From Paenacidovorax monticola (lineage in GTDB: Bacteria; Pseudomonadota; Gammaproteobacteria; Burkholderiales; Burkholderiaceae_C): a stretch of DNA of 64,000 bases. The notes beneath the pieces were generated by a model. The model had not been told where the DNA came from, searched no databases, and was given only the letters and a program-made list of their open reading frames with translations. The DNA lies in the NCBI RefSeq assembly GCF_014489595.1, contig NZ_CP060790.1:62001-126000 (forward strand). Reading direction: 5' to 3'. Positions 1-9,152 of the stretch are shown one piece after another; the first letter of the stretch is position 1; every line of letters begins with the position of its first letter. The position numbers and the translations under genes are program-made.

Positions 1-1530
1 CAGAACGACACCGTGCCGCTCATCGATGGCACGCGCACCACGGCCGCCGCCGCGGGCGCCAAGGCCGCGTTCAACGCGGGCCTGTCGGCCTCCGAGCTGG
101 CCGCCTTCAACACCGCCACGCCCAACCGCTTCGCCTTCAAGCACGCCCACTCGGGCCAGAACTCCGAGAAGGACTGGGGCCGCACCACGCTGCAGGCCGT
201 GGAGTTTGCCTACTACGTGCTCAACGAGCGCTACGGCGACAAGAACAGCGCCGGTGAGCGGCTGCAGACGCTCAAGCCCGGCAACACCATCGTCATCGCG
301 TCCAGCATCTCCAACGGCGGCGGCGCGGCCATCGCTGCGGCCGAGATGGACACCCAGGGCCTGATCAGCGGCGTGGCCGTGTCCGAGCCCGCGGTGGAAC
401 TGCCCGCCAACCCTGGTGTGACGGTGCGCCGGGGCAACCTGCAGATGCCGGTGATCGGCAAGACGCTGGTGGACTTCACCACCTACGCCAACCTGTTCCA
501 GCCCTGTGCCTCGCTCGCGGCTTCGGTCAGCGGCTCGCCCTATGCGGCCGCCTTCGCCGCGGGCTTCGCCAGCGCGGCCCTGCCCATCGCGCCCAACCGC
601 TGCGCGGCGCTCAAGAATGCCGGCCTGCTCAGCTCCAGTACCACGGCCGCACAGGCCGAGGAAGCGCTGCTGAAGCTGCGCAACTACGGCTGGGAGCCCG
701 AGTCGAACGACCTGCATGCCTCGCTCGCGGCCTTCGAGGTGGCGCCGGCGGTGTCGGTCACGTTCGCCAACGGCCTCTCGCGCGCCAGCGTGAAGGACCA
801 CCTCTGCGGCTACAGCTACGCGGCCATCACGGCCACGGGGGCGGTGGGCACGCTCGCGCCCGCGGCGCTGGCCGGCATGTTCGCCACGGGCAACGGCGTG
901 CCGCCTTCCAGCGGCGTGCAGCTCATCAACAACAACGGCAAGCTCGGCGCGGCGCGCGACTTCCTTTCCGTCTCGCCCGACTCGGGCGTGGCCGACTGGA
1001 ACACGCCGGGCGCGCTGTGCCTGCGCAACCTGGTCACGGGCAGCGACGCCGCGGCGAGGAAGCTGCAGGCCGGCGTGGACGAAACGCGCCGCAGCGGCAA
1101 CCTGCGCGGCAAGCCCGCGATCATCGTGCACGGCCGTGCGGACGCGCTGCTGCCCGTGAGCCACACGTCGCGCCCCTACACCGCGCTCAACAAGAAGGTG
1201 GAAGGCACGGCCAGCAAGCTCAGCTATGTGGAGGTGACGAACGCGCAGCACTTCGACAGCTTCATCGGCCTGCCTGCGGTGCTGCCGGGCTATGACACCC
1301 GCTACATCCCGCTGCACGTCTACCTGAACCGCGCGCTCGACGCCATGTACGACAACCTCGCGAACGGCAAGGCCCTGCCGGCCAGCCAGGTGGTGCGCAC
1401 CGTGCCGCGCGGCGGCACGGCAGGCAGCGCCCCGGCGATCACGGCTGCGAACGTGCCGGCTCTGGCCGCCACGCCCGCGACGGGCAACGCGATCACGGTG
1501 ACGGCGGGCGCCATCACCATTCCCGACTGA
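1..1530 (+). CDS. 3-hydroxybutyrate oligomer hydrolase, C-terminal part (5' end outside window)
   Basis: Hydrolyses oligomers and dimers of (R)-3-hydroxybutyrate made during breakdown of polyhydroxybutyrate, giving the free monomer. The reading frame is open from base 1, so the start lies upstream of the window; about 509 residues are visible against roughly 690-700 usual for the family. The stretch VIASSISNGGGAA fits the nucleophile region of the 3HB-oligomer hydrolase family (PF10605), and IIVHGRADALLPVSH followed by a late QHFDSF segment fits the acid and histidine parts of an alpha/beta-hydrolase triad. No other PHB gene lies nearby. Family call is by recognition of these motifs; which serine is catalytic is inferred. 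Confidence 0.85.
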   Translation, partial: QNDTVPLIDGTRTTAAAAGAKAAFNAGLSASELAAFNTATPNRFAFKHAHSGQNSEKDWGRTTLQAVEFAYYVLNERYGDKNSAGERLQTLKPGNTIVIASSISNGGGAAIAAAEMDTQGLISGVAVSEPAVELPANPGVTVRRGNLQMPVIGKTLVDFTTYANLFQPCASLAASVSGSPYAAAFAAGFASAALPIAPNRCAALKNAGLLSSSTTAAQAEEALLKLRNYGWEPESNDLHASLAAFEVAPAVSVTFANGLSRASVKDHLCGYSYAAITATGAVGTLAPAALAGMFATGNGVPPSSGVQLINNNGKLGAARDFLSVSPDSGVADWNTPGALCLRNLVTGSDAAARKLQAGVDETRRSGNLRGKPAIIVHGRADALLPVSHTSRPYTALNKKVEGTASKLSYVEVTNAQHFDSFIGLPAVLPGYDTRYIPLHVYLNRALDAMYDNLANGKALPASQVVRTVPRGGTAGSAPAITAANVPALAATPATGNAITVTAGAITIPD

Positions 1531-1592
1531 GTCCGAAGGCGGGCCGGGGTGGGCACCGCCATGCCCCGGCCCGCCGCCACAGAGGATTCGCC

Positions 1593-2741
1593 ATGAATGC
1601 ATGGATCGCATGGGGCCGCCGTGCGCGCGCGGCGCTCGGCCTGGGCCTGCTGCTGGCCGCCGCGCTGCCCGCGCGGGCCGCCGAAGTGGTCGTGGGCCAG
1701 GTTGCGCCGCTGTCGGGCGTGCTGGCCTCCACGGGCCAGCAGATGGTGCTGGGCGGCAAGATCTACTTCGACTGGGTCAATGCCCAGGGCGGCGTGCACG
1801 GCGCCACCCTCCGCCAGGAGGTGGTGGACGACGGCTACAAGGTGCCCGACACGGTGCGCCTCACGCGCGAACTGCTGGCACGGCCCGAGGTGGTGGCGCT
1901 CTACGGTTTCGCGGGCACGGCCAACATCACGCAGCTGCTGGCCGACGGCGTGCTGGAGCAGGGCGGGGCGGCGCTCGTGGCGCCCTACACGGGCGGCGAG
2001 TCGCTGCGCAGCCCGTTCAACCCCTGGATATTCCACGTGCGCGCGGGCTATGCCGACGAGGCCGAGCACATGGTGCAGCAGCTCACCACGCTGGGCATGG
2101 ACCGTGTGGCCGTGATGTACCAGGACGACGGCTTCGGCAAGGCGGGCCTTGCCGGTGTGGAGGCGGCGCTGGCCAAGCGCAAGCTCAAGCTCGTGGCCTC
2201 GACGGGCTACGAACGCAACACCGACCAGGTCGAGGCGGCGGCGCAGGCCATCAAGGCCGCCGACGCGCAGGCCGTGATCATGATCGCCATCAACAAGCCT
2301 GCGGCCGCCTTCATCAAGCGCTACCGCGAGCTGGGCGGCGGCGCGCAGCTCTACAACATCTCGGTGGTGGACCCGACCGAACTCGTGAAGCTTGCGGGCC
2401 TCAAGAACGCGCATGGCCTGGGCATCAGCCAGGTCGTGCCCTACCCGTACCGGCCCCTGCTGCCCGTGGTGCGCGAGTACCAGCAGCTGCTCAAGCAGTA
2501 CGCACCCGAGGCCGAGGTCAACTACACGAGCTTCGAGCAGTTCCTGGGCGCCAAGGTGCTCGTCGAGGCGCTGCGCCGCGCGGGCCCCGCACCCACGCGC
2601 GCCAAGGTCGTGCGCGCACTCGAGTCGCTGCGCAGCTTTGATCTGGGCGGCATCACTGTGGGCTACTCGCCCACCAACCGCGTGGGCTCGCGCTATGTCG
2701 AGGTCACCGTGATCGGCGCCAATGGCCGGCTCATGAAATAG
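1593..2741 (+). CDS. ABC transporter periplasmic binding protein, branched-chain amino acid (LivK) type
   Basis: 382 residues. An N-terminal signal peptide (Arg-rich start, then a Leu/Ala core ending ARA-A near residue 28) sends it to the periplasm. The mature protein follows the Peripla_BP_6 plan: VVVGQVAPLSG near the start, GGKIYFDWVNAQGGVHG, and a VAVMYQDDGFGKAGL segment in the second lobe. Members bind amino acids, amides or aromatic acids and deliver them to LivHMGF-type permeases. No permease or ATPase gene is adjacent, so this is an orphan binding protein and the ligand cannot be read from the sequence. A GAGG ribosome site precedes the ATG. Confidence 0.8.
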   Translation: MNAWIAWGRRARAALGLGLLLAAALPARAAEVVVGQVAPLSGVLASTGQQMVLGGKIYFDWVNAQGGVHGATLRQEVVDDGYKVPDTVRLTRELLARPEVVALYGFAGTANITQLLADGVLEQGGAALVAPYTGGESLRSPFNPWIFHVRAGYADEAEHMVQQLTTLGMDRVAVMYQDDGFGKAGLAGVEAALAKRKLKLVASTGYERNTDQVEAAAQAIKAADAQAVIMIAINKPAAAFIKRYRELGGGAQLYNISVVDPTELVKLAGLKNAHGLGISQVVPYPYRPLLPVVREYQQLLKQYAPEAEVNYTSFEQFLGAKVLVEALRRAGPAPTRAKVVRALESLRSFDLGGITVGYSPTNRVGSRYVEVTVIGANGRLMK

Positions 2742-2782
2742 CCCTTTCCCGTTCTCTGTTCCCAACAACAAGGTCTTCCACC

Positions 2783-3661
2783 ATGTCTCCCTCATCGCAC
2801 TACGCCACCTGTGCCGGCTACGAAATCCACTTCATGGAATGGGGCGCGCCCGACGCCCCAGTGGTGATCGCATGGCACGGCCTGGCGCGCACGGGGCGCG
2901 ACATGGACGAGCTGGCCGCCCACCTGAGCGGACGCTACCGCGTGATCTGCCCCGACACACTGGGCCGGGGCCTGAGCCAGTGGGCTGCCAAGCCCGAGGA
3001 GGAGTACAGCCTGGCCTTCTACGCGCGGCTCGCGGGCGAGCTGTTCGACCGGCTCGGCATCGAGCGCGCGCACTGGGTCGGCACCTCGATGGGCGGCGCC
3101 ATCGGCACCGTGAGCGCGGCGGGCCGCTACGAGCCGCGCCTGAAGGGACGCATCCGCAGCCTGCTGCTCAACGACAACGCACCGCGCCTGGCCGACGAGG
3201 CCTTGGCGCGCATCCGCGCCTACGCGGGCCACCCGCCCGCGTTCGACACGGTGCAGGAGCTGGAGACCTTCTTCCGGCAGGTCTACCTGCCCTATGGCTG
3301 GCTCAGCGACGCGCAGTGGCGCCGCCTCACCGAGACCTCCACGCGCCGCCTGCCCGACGGCCGCGTGACGCCGCACTACGACCCGGCCATGGTGCAGCAG
3401 TTCACGCTGCACGAGAACGACTACCTGATCTGGGACCACTACGACGCGCTCGACATTCCCGTGCTGTGCCTGCGCGGTGTGGACTCCGACCTCGTGCTGC
3501 GCGAGACCACGGCCGAGATGCTCACGCGCGGCCCTGGCGCGCGCGGCCTCGCGCAGGTGATCGAGGTGCCGGGCTGCGGCCACGCGCCTGCGCTCAATGT
3601 GCCCGAGCACTATGCGCTGGTGGATCACTTCCTGGACGGGGTGGAAGCGCGTGGCTTCTAG
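2783..3661 (+). CDS. alpha/beta hydrolase
   Basis: 292 residues, no signal peptide, so probably cytoplasmic. Canonical alpha/beta-hydrolase order: oxyanion region AWHGLART (about 30-37), nucleophile elbow GTSMGG with Ser102, an acid candidate in CLRGVDSDLVL and the histidine in GCGHAPAL near the C-terminus. The cap region is rich in Trp and Tyr. It lies 41 bp after the binding-protein gene on the same strand and could share its transcript. Relatives include esterases and C-C bond hydrolases of aromatic breakdown; the substrate is not identifiable here. Confidence 0.8.
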   Translation: MSPSSHYATCAGYEIHFMEWGAPDAPVVIAWHGLARTGRDMDELAAHLSGRYRVICPDTLGRGLSQWAAKPEEEYSLAFYARLAGELFDRLGIERAHWVGTSMGGAIGTVSAAGRYEPRLKGRIRSLLLNDNAPRLADEALARIRAYAGHPPAFDTVQELETFFRQVYLPYGWLSDAQWRRLTETSTRRLPDGRVTPHYDPAMVQQFTLHENDYLIWDHYDALDIPVLCLRGVDSDLVLRETTAEMLTRGPGARGLAQVIEVPGCGHAPALNVPEHYALVDHFLDGVEARGF

Positions 3662-3893
3662 ATGATCCTGAGATAGGTATTACCTGCGCGTTCTTGGAAA
3701 GCGCTGACGGTCGATGGGGCTAGGGCATCACCCTAGCCGTCAGGCGCGGCTGCCACGCACGCAGTGGCTGCGGAGGATTTCCTGCCCGCTTCCCGTGTGG
3801 CCAGTCCCAGTGTGCTGCAGCCGTTCGTCCCTCACGCCATCGCCAAACCCATGGCGCTCCGTGTCCGTGGGCTGGTTCGGCCCGCCAGAAGCT

Positions 3894-4365
3894 TCACACC
3901 TCGTTTTTTCCGAAGTAGGCAAGCAACAAGGGGTCCACGTCTGGAGAGTTCTCGACCACCCACCAGTGCCGGAAATCGGCGGGCACACCCCAGCCTTCGA
4001 ATCGGAAGAAAAGCCAATCGAAGCCCAGGTTTTCAAACAGGCCCAGGGCATCTTCGACCCACCGAGCGCGCGAGCTACCCAAGCTCTCGCGGCCGCAGCC
4101 TGCTTCACCCACCACGATGCGTGCCCTCTGCCGGGCGGCAAAACGCTGCACGTCGTCCATTTGCTTGCGCAACTGTTCCCGGTTCCACTGTCGCGGAGGG
4201 CTCCAGGCGTCATCGCGGGCCATGCCTGGGTACACGATGCCCTGGCTGGAAGACCACTCTCCCGTTTCCTGGCCGGCTAGATCATTAGCCATCTGCCGGG
4301 ACCCACCTTGCGGATGGCCTCCACGGCGCGGGGGTACAGCCCGTTTCCTGAAAGATGTGATGTGG
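3894..4365 (-). pseudogene. remnant of a GH5-family cellulase (C-terminal part, frameshifted)
   Basis: Read on the minus strand, two frames together resemble the second half of a glycoside hydrolase family 5 endoglucanase. The upstream frame reads AVEAIRKVGPGRWLMI and then a stop at about 4277-4280. The next frame continues with GIVYPGM, WNREQLRKQMDDVQRFA, RIVVGEAGCGRE (Glu in the position of the GH5 nucleophile) and FENLGFDWLFFRFEGW to a stop at 3894. The N-terminal half, including the expected acid/base region, is absent because the IPTL-CTERM gene ends at 4387 just upstream. The frame change is not in a homopolymer, unlike the other breaks in this window, so real decay is likely. No function is expected. 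Confidence 0.6.
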
Positions 4366-4386
4366 AAACAAGGAGGCATCCGTTTG

Positions 4387-5826
4387 CTATCCCCGCTGGT
4401 GCCGCCTTCCAAGGCCCACCAGCCCCAGCAAAATCACCAGCAGCGCCAGCCTCCACGGCGACAGCGTGGGGATGCCCACTGCGCCACTTCCCGACAGCGC
4501 CATGACCGCCACCTGGCCGGGGTCCACGATGCGGCCGTTGGCACCGTCACCGTCGTCGTCGCCTGGTCCGCCGTCGCGCAGCGTCAGTGTGGCCGTTATG
4601 GCGCCCGTGGCTGCTGTGGCGCTCGCATACGGCGCCCAGGTGTCGCCGTGCAGTTTCCAGTACTGCACGCCCTGCGGCAGTGCGCTGGGGTAGGTGATGG
4701 TGAGTGTGATGTTGCTTGCGTCGCAGCCTGCCAGCACGAAGTCCAGCAGCCCATGCGGAAACTGCAACCCGGCTGGCGGCGCGGCGGAGGCGCGGGCAGT
4801 GGGCACCAGTTGCACACTCTCGAACGCGCAGGTCGTGCCTCCACCTGCCACGGCCACGCCCAGAGGGCCCGTGCCCGTGGGCGTGGGGGCTGAGAACGCC
4901 TTGGGATTGGACAGAGGCGTGGCAGGGTTGGACGGTGTGGGCGACCTGGCACTGCCCGCGCCGTTGCTGGCCTCTACGGTGAAGGTATAGGTCCGCCCAT
5001 CAACCAAGCCGGTGAACGTGCAAGCGGTGGCTGTTGCTGGGCTGGGGGTGCAAAGCTGTCCGCCCGGCTGGGCTGTGACGGTGTAGCTGGAAACCCCACT
5101 GCCGACGTCAGCGGGTGTTTGCCATGTGACCGTGACCTGGCCGGAGCCGGTAGGTGTGGCTTGCACGCCTGCGGGGGCGCTGGGTGCCACCATGATTTGG
5201 CAAGAAGCGTTGGCGTAAGAGCCGGATAGCAAGCCGTTGGAGCAACTTCTGGATTCAGGGATGCAACTGCTGCCCGCGGGCGCGGTGGCATGCAGGTAGG
5301 CGGTGATGGTTTGGCCATGGGCGACCATCTGTCCGTCTAACTGGCAGGACGCAGGAGGGCCTACATTGCATGAGGCGAAGTTGTAGGAGCCGGAGAGCGT
5401 GCCGTTTGAGCAAGTTCTTGTCTCCTGCGTGCACGTCTGGCCGTAGTCCACAGAAGAATGCTGATAGGCCGTAACACCTTCTCCGCTTGCAATCGTTCTG
5501 CCATTGAAAAGGCAAGCCCTGGGAACATCCACTCCACAGGACGCGAAGGGATAGGTGCCAGTCATCACATTGCTGATGCAGGTTCTGGTCTCCGACGTGC
5601 AGGCACGTCCCGTGGGAACGGATGAGAGCAGGAATGCCTCAACCGTTTCTCCTTCCGCAAGAGACGTCCCATTGAAAGTGCACGCCGCTTGTACTGTGGA
5701 GATCCACCCTGGTCCGCACAGATATAGCGCCAGCAGCCAGCGTAGCCACTCTGCAGAGAATCGGAAATGTTTTTGGGCTCCAGCGCTTTCCAACTGTGCG
5801 CTGGAAGCTCTCATTTTTGTAGTCAT
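4387..5826 (-). CDS. secreted surface protein: three Cys-rich repeats, fibronectin III, IPTL-CTERM sorting tail
   Basis: 479 residues. A signal peptide (hydrophobic core about 28-45 ending VQA-A) is followed by three tandem repeats of about 54 residues (roughly 48-100, 103-155, 158-210), each with four cysteines and the pattern C-x-FNG...A-x-G...ETRTCSNG-x-LSGSY-x-FASC. Then come a fibronectin type III domain (about 216-302), a region like the choice-of-anchor U domain (FPHGLLDF near the start, DGGPGDDDGDGANG near the end, about 310-440), and an IPTLSPW motif, transmembrane helix and RRHQRG tail (452-479). This is the IPTL-CTERM signal thought to be processed by a sortase-like membrane enzyme. 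No such enzyme is in the window. A second possible start is 5814. Role probably adhesion or surface; inferred. Confidence 0.8.
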   Translation of the reverse strand: MTTKMRASSAQLESAGAQKHFRFSAEWLRWLLALYLCGPGWISTVQAACTFNGTSLAEGETVEAFLLSSVPTGRACTSETRTCISNVMTGTYPFASCGVDVPRACLFNGRTIASGEGVTAYQHSSVDYGQTCTQETRTCSNGTLSGSYNFASCNVGPPASCQLDGQMVAHGQTITAYLHATAPAGSSCIPESRSCSNGLLSGSYANASCQIMVAPSAPAGVQATPTGSGQVTVTWQTPADVGSGVSSYTVTAQPGGQLCTPSPATATACTFTGLVDGRTYTFTVEASNGAGSARSPTPSNPATPLSNPKAFSAPTPTGTGPLGVAVAGGGTTCAFESVQLVPTARASAAPPAGLQFPHGLLDFVLAGCDASNITLTITYPSALPQGVQYWKLHGDTWAPYASATAATGAITATLTLRDGGPGDDDGDGANGRIVDPGQVAVMALSGSGAVGIPTLSPWRLALLVILLGLVGLGRRHQRG

Positions 5827-6002
5827 CTTTGAAAATCCACGGCGAAGTGCCCAGCACTATCCGTGAGCGCAAGGCCGTGCGCCATCCCGCAAATGTGGGA
5901 TGGCGTGCACCCGGGTGCCTGGGTAGCCTGCATCGCGGGGGGACGAGGGAGGCACCTGCCATATCCGCCCCGCGATTCCAAGCTCACGAAAGGCACATCA
6001 CC

Positions 6003-7472
6003 ATGAAAAACCAACCAACCACCCTCTGGCTTTGCACGGCCGCTGCCAGCGCGGCCATGGCCCTTGTCGCCTGCGGTGGCGGTGGAGGGGGCAACGAGCC
6101 CTCCACGCCTCCCGCCTCCGGCCCCAGTACGCAGGAACTGGTGCAGAAGTATGTGCAGGCGAACGAGGCGCTGTTGGCCCAGCGCATGCTCGACAGCGGG
6201 GCGGAGCGCTATTCCCTGCTGGATACGTGTTACCTGGGCAACGGCAGCACGAAAGCCATGCTGGTGTCGAACTGGAACGCCACGCAGGCGCAGAACTCCG
6301 CCTACCTGGTGGGCCGCAAGATGGCCAACGTGCAGGTGCTGGCCGAGCGCAAGACCACCAATGCCGACGGCTCGGCGCGGCATGAAGTGGACATCGGCTA
6401 CGACGAGCAGTACACCGACGGCACGGCCGTCCTGGGGCAGGTCGAGACCCTGGTGGCGGGCAGTACCAGTGGCGCGTGTGCCACGCCGCAGACGGGCGAA
6501 GCGCTGCGTGTGCTGGGCAACCGGCGTGTGGTGAACGTGGGTCTGGTGTCGCGCAATCGCCTGCAGGTGTTTCGCAAGCTGACCGACGGTCAGCCGGCTG
6601 CTACGGAGTACCAACTGCGGCGCGAGGTGCTGTTCAACCTGACTGACCCGTCCAAGACGACTACCTATGCGGTGATTTCCTGGGCTTCGGGCAGGGCGGG
6701 TGCAGCACCCCATTCGCTCAAGCTGCTTTCGCCGCGCATTGCGCGCGATGCGGCTGAGATGCAGGGAGTATCTGGCAATGCCAACTGGACGGATGGTGAC
6801 CGCTTCCGCAATTGCCGCTCTAACGCCGACAACAGCGAAGCCAATGCCGCCACGGCCGACTGCACCAAGCTGGGTTTCGGTACCGATGCGTGGGGTTCCT
6901 CGGTGACCCGCTTCGACGTCGAAGGCTTTGCTGCGGGAGACACACGATTTGCAAACTGGGGCCTGGACAAGGCTGGGGCCGAAGTGACCTTCGCCATCCA
7001 TGCCGACGACGGCTGGAAGACCGTGAACGGTCAGCAGGGTAAGACGCCGATCGCCACCTACACGCTGAAGGTCAAGAACGCGGCGTATCCGCTCGCACAG
7101 TTCTCGCCGCAGGCGTATCCCCAGTTCCTGACAATCAGCCCCACGGAGGCGGAGATCGTGGCTGCCTTCAAGACCGGCGGTGGCACGGCCCAGGTTGAGC
7201 TGCAGGCGGCAACGCCTCCGGCTGGCGGGCTGCCCATGGCGCGGTCGTCGCTGTATTCGTTCCGCCAGGGGGCTAAAGCAGCATCGGCCACTGGCCCGGC
7301 CACGGTGCGCACGGCCAGCATGCCAGGCACCGTGGGGGCGGATGGCAAGACGGCCTCCATCCCCTTTGGGGGGAAACCCGATGGGGCGGCTGCCACCAGC
7401 TACGCGGAGTTCGGCCTGACTTACACCGACCGCAACGGGCGAGAGATGCATTACACCCTGCAGTACCAATAA
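6003..7472 (+). CDS. putative lipoprotein of unknown function
   Basis: 489 residues. The ATG at 6003 is chosen over upstream in-frame codons because it follows a GAAAGG ribosome site and starts a clear lipoprotein signal: MKNQPTTLWL, an Ala-rich core and the lipobox LVAC-G with Cys near 22, followed by a Gly run. Asp is absent at +2, so outer-membrane sorting is expected. The mature part has scattered cysteines (DTCYLGNG, RFRNCRSN, ADCTKLGFG) and an ending like a beta-rich secreted protein. No catalytic motif was recognised. It is divergent from the IPTL-CTERM gene (176 bp apart) and followed by another secreted protein. Role unknown. Confidence 0.7.
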   Translation: MKNQPTTLWLCTAAASAAMALVACGGGGGGNEPSTPPASGPSTQELVQKYVQANEALLAQRMLDSGAERYSLLDTCYLGNGSTKAMLVSNWNATQAQNSAYLVGRKMANVQVLAERKTTNADGSARHEVDIGYDEQYTDGTAVLGQVETLVAGSTSGACATPQTGEALRVLGNRRVVNVGLVSRNRLQVFRKLTDGQPAATEYQLRREVLFNLTDPSKTTTYAVISWASGRAGAAPHSLKLLSPRIARDAAEMQGVSGNANWTDGDRFRNCRSNADNSEANAATADCTKLGFGTDAWGSSVTRFDVEGFAAGDTRFANWGLDKAGAEVTFAIHADDGWKTVNGQQGKTPIATYTLKVKNAAYPLAQFSPQAYPQFLTISPTEAEIVAAFKTGGGTAQVELQAATPPAGGLPMARSSLYSFRQGAKAASATGPATVRTASMPGTVGADGKTASIPFGGKPDGAAATSYAEFGLTYTDRNGREMHYTLQYQ

Positions 7473-7491
7473 GGGCGCAGTGCCCAAAAAA

Positions 7492-7514
7492 GGCGGCGCT
7501 TGAGCTGCGCCGCC
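7492..7514 (+). terminator. GC-rich hairpin after the lipoprotein gene
   Basis: Eight-base stem GGCGGCGC / GCGCCGCC with a 7-base loop, 20 bp after the lipoprotein stop. It has no T-run on the plus strand, so it may be a weak terminator or an RNA-stability hairpin between the two secreted-protein genes. Confidence 0.4.
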
Positions 7515-7552
7515 CTCCGAAAAACTATCTCCATCCAATGAAGGCAATCACC

Positions 7553-7927
7553 ATGAAGCAACTCCTGTCGGCCTCCGCCATGGCATTGGCCCTGCTCGGC
7601 GCCAGCGCTGCCGCTACCGCACAAACTACCACCTACCCCGAAGGGGCCGAGCTGCTGACGCAGGAAGCGCTGCGCGAGGCCCTCGCGGGCAAGGTGTTCT
7701 CCACAGCGCCGGCCAGAGGTCCCCAGTGGCAGTGGCAGTTCAAGCCAGACGGCCGTTTCTTCCTGAGCGTCGGCAGTTATTCCGACTCTGGCAAATGGAG
7801 CACCAAGGAAAGCAGCTTGTGCCTGGATTCGGCAAAAAATGTGGGCTGCAATGAAATGCGGCAAAAGGACAACGTGCTCTATCTGAAGCGCAATAGCGGC
7901 GAGGTGGTGAGTTTTCAGCAGAAATGA
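7553..7927 (+). CDS. small secreted protein of unknown function
   Basis: 124 residues from ATG 7553; an in-frame ATG at 7538 would add five residues but its own codons supply the AAGG ribosome site, so the later start is preferred. The signal peptide MKQLLSASAMALALLG...ATAQ is cleaved near residue 24. The mature 100 residues contain LTQEALREALAGKVF, WQWQFKPDGRFF, SDSGKWSTKES, and two cysteines (SLCLD, VGCNEM) that could form a disulfide. The layout (short beta-rich domain with a GKW turn) resembles small periplasmic proteins, but no family was recognised. It follows the lipoprotein gene in the same direction. Confidence 0.65.
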   Translation: MKQLLSASAMALALLGASAAATAQTTTYPEGAELLTQEALREALAGKVFSTAPARGPQWQWQFKPDGRFFLSVGSYSDSGKWSTKESSLCLDSAKNVGCNEMRQKDNVLYLKRNSGEVVSFQQK

Positions 7928-8033
7928 AACAGTGACGAATGCTGGGCTCTGCCAAGTCGCCGTCTCATTACCGCCGTACGGGTGTGTGCACCACCGCAAA
8001 CAAGTGATGCCGATGGTCATTCGGGATCAGCCG

Positions 8034-9146
8034 CTATACCCCTCGCAGCGACTGCAGCAACTGCACCAGTTCCACTTGCCGATGGCAGCCCGTCTTGCGC
8101 AGGAGGTTCTTGGTGTGTGAGCGTGCCGTGTGCCAGCTCATGTTCTCGATGGCGGCGAATTCCTTGACAGTCTTGCCCATGGCCAGCAGCAGGGCCAGAC
8201 GCGTTTCGGTAGGCGACAGGCCCAGCATGTCGCCCACGAGGCACGGGTCGAGGCTGGACGCCGAGCCCGGCATGGTGATCACGATCAGAGCCATGGGCGC
8301 CTGGCGCGGGTTGGCCCAGGCATGGCTGGCTTGCAGCGGCAGCGCCGTGGCAATGAGCCGCTGCGCGCCATCCGCCAGAGAGATGGCTCCTGCCCGGGGT
8401 GGTGTGGCGCATGCTCCGCGCACCAGTTGTTCCAGTTGCTCATGCGCCGTTCCCGGCATGCACCGCAGCCGGCCGTGCCGCGCGCCCAGAGCGCCCGGCA
8501 GGGCGAGCAGGCGCTCGGCAGCGGGGTTGGCATGGTGGATGCGGCATTGTGCGTCCACGACCACAATGCTGGGGCGCAGGCTGTCCAGCGCGGCCATGCC
8601 CAGGTGGGCGTGGTGCGACAGCGTGACCATGCGCGCGCGCAGCTTGGCGGCGCGGGCAATGTCGGGCACCAGCTGTTCAATGAAGCGTTTGTCATCTGCG
8701 GAATATGGCTTGGTATCCCGGGGGCGCATGAAGCTGATGAAGTCACGTGCGCTGCCCTCTTGCCGGATGACAACACCTGCCGTGTGCTTAAGGCCCAATG
8801 GAATGAGCCAGTCTGCATAGACAGGGTTGCGCAGAGCTTCCCGTGCGCTGAAATGCTCATGGTCGAGCATGACCCCGCCCGTCGCGATGCGCAGTGTGGC
8901 TGCCAGGCGCGGGTCATTGCCGGCATGCTGGGTTTCGTATTCGGCCATGTGCTTGGCGTGCAGCCCGAACTGTTCCAGGTTGCCGACGCTCTCGAGCGCT
9001 GGCGCGCTGCTTTCACTGAGCGTGAAGCTGTGGAAAACGCCTGCCTGCAGTCGAGCGCACATCGTATCCATGGCCATATACCAAGCCTGGGGCTGCAGCA
9101 CCCCGTCGTAGAAAAGTCCCGCGATGGCTTGGGTTTCTCCCCGCAT
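8034..9146 (-). CDS. LuxR-type transcriptional regulator (second of a tandem pair)
   Basis: 370 residues. An unrecognised sensor-like N-terminal half starts IAGLFYDGVLQPQAWY and includes MLDHEHFSAREALRNPVYADWL. A PAS-like segment follows (VVDAQCRIHHANPAAERLL, about 200-225), then a C-terminal LuxR/GerE helix-turn-helix: LGLSPTETRLALLLAMGKTVKEFA and HTARSHTKNLLRKTGC. No phospho-acceptor receiver domain and no autoinducer-binding signature was seen. It starts 6 bp after the stop of the upstream paralog (9153) and shares its organisation throughout, so the two are a duplication and probably one transcript. Signal and targets are unknown; the adjacent secreted-protein genes are candidates only by position. 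Confidence 0.8.
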   Translation of the reverse strand: MRGETQAIAGLFYDGVLQPQAWYMAMDTMCARLQAGVFHSFTLSESSAPALESVGNLEQFGLHAKHMAEYETQHAGNDPRLAATLRIATGGVMLDHEHFSAREALRNPVYADWLIPLGLKHTAGVVIRQEGSARDFISFMRPRDTKPYSADDKRFIEQLVPDIARAAKLRARMVTLSHHAHLGMAALDSLRPSIVVVDAQCRIHHANPAAERLLALPGALGARHGRLRCMPGTAHEQLEQLVRGACATPPRAGAISLADGAQRLIATALPLQASHAWANPRQAPMALIVITMPGSASSLDPCLVGDMLGLSPTETRLALLLAMGKTVKEFAAIENMSWHTARSHTKNLLRKTGCHRQVELVQLLQSLRGV

Positions 9147-9152
9147 GATGCG

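Noticed and set aside
3740..4213. 157-codon minus-strand frame overlapping the GH5 remnant
   Set aside because: It is out of frame with the GH5-like sequence and has no domain; a shadow.
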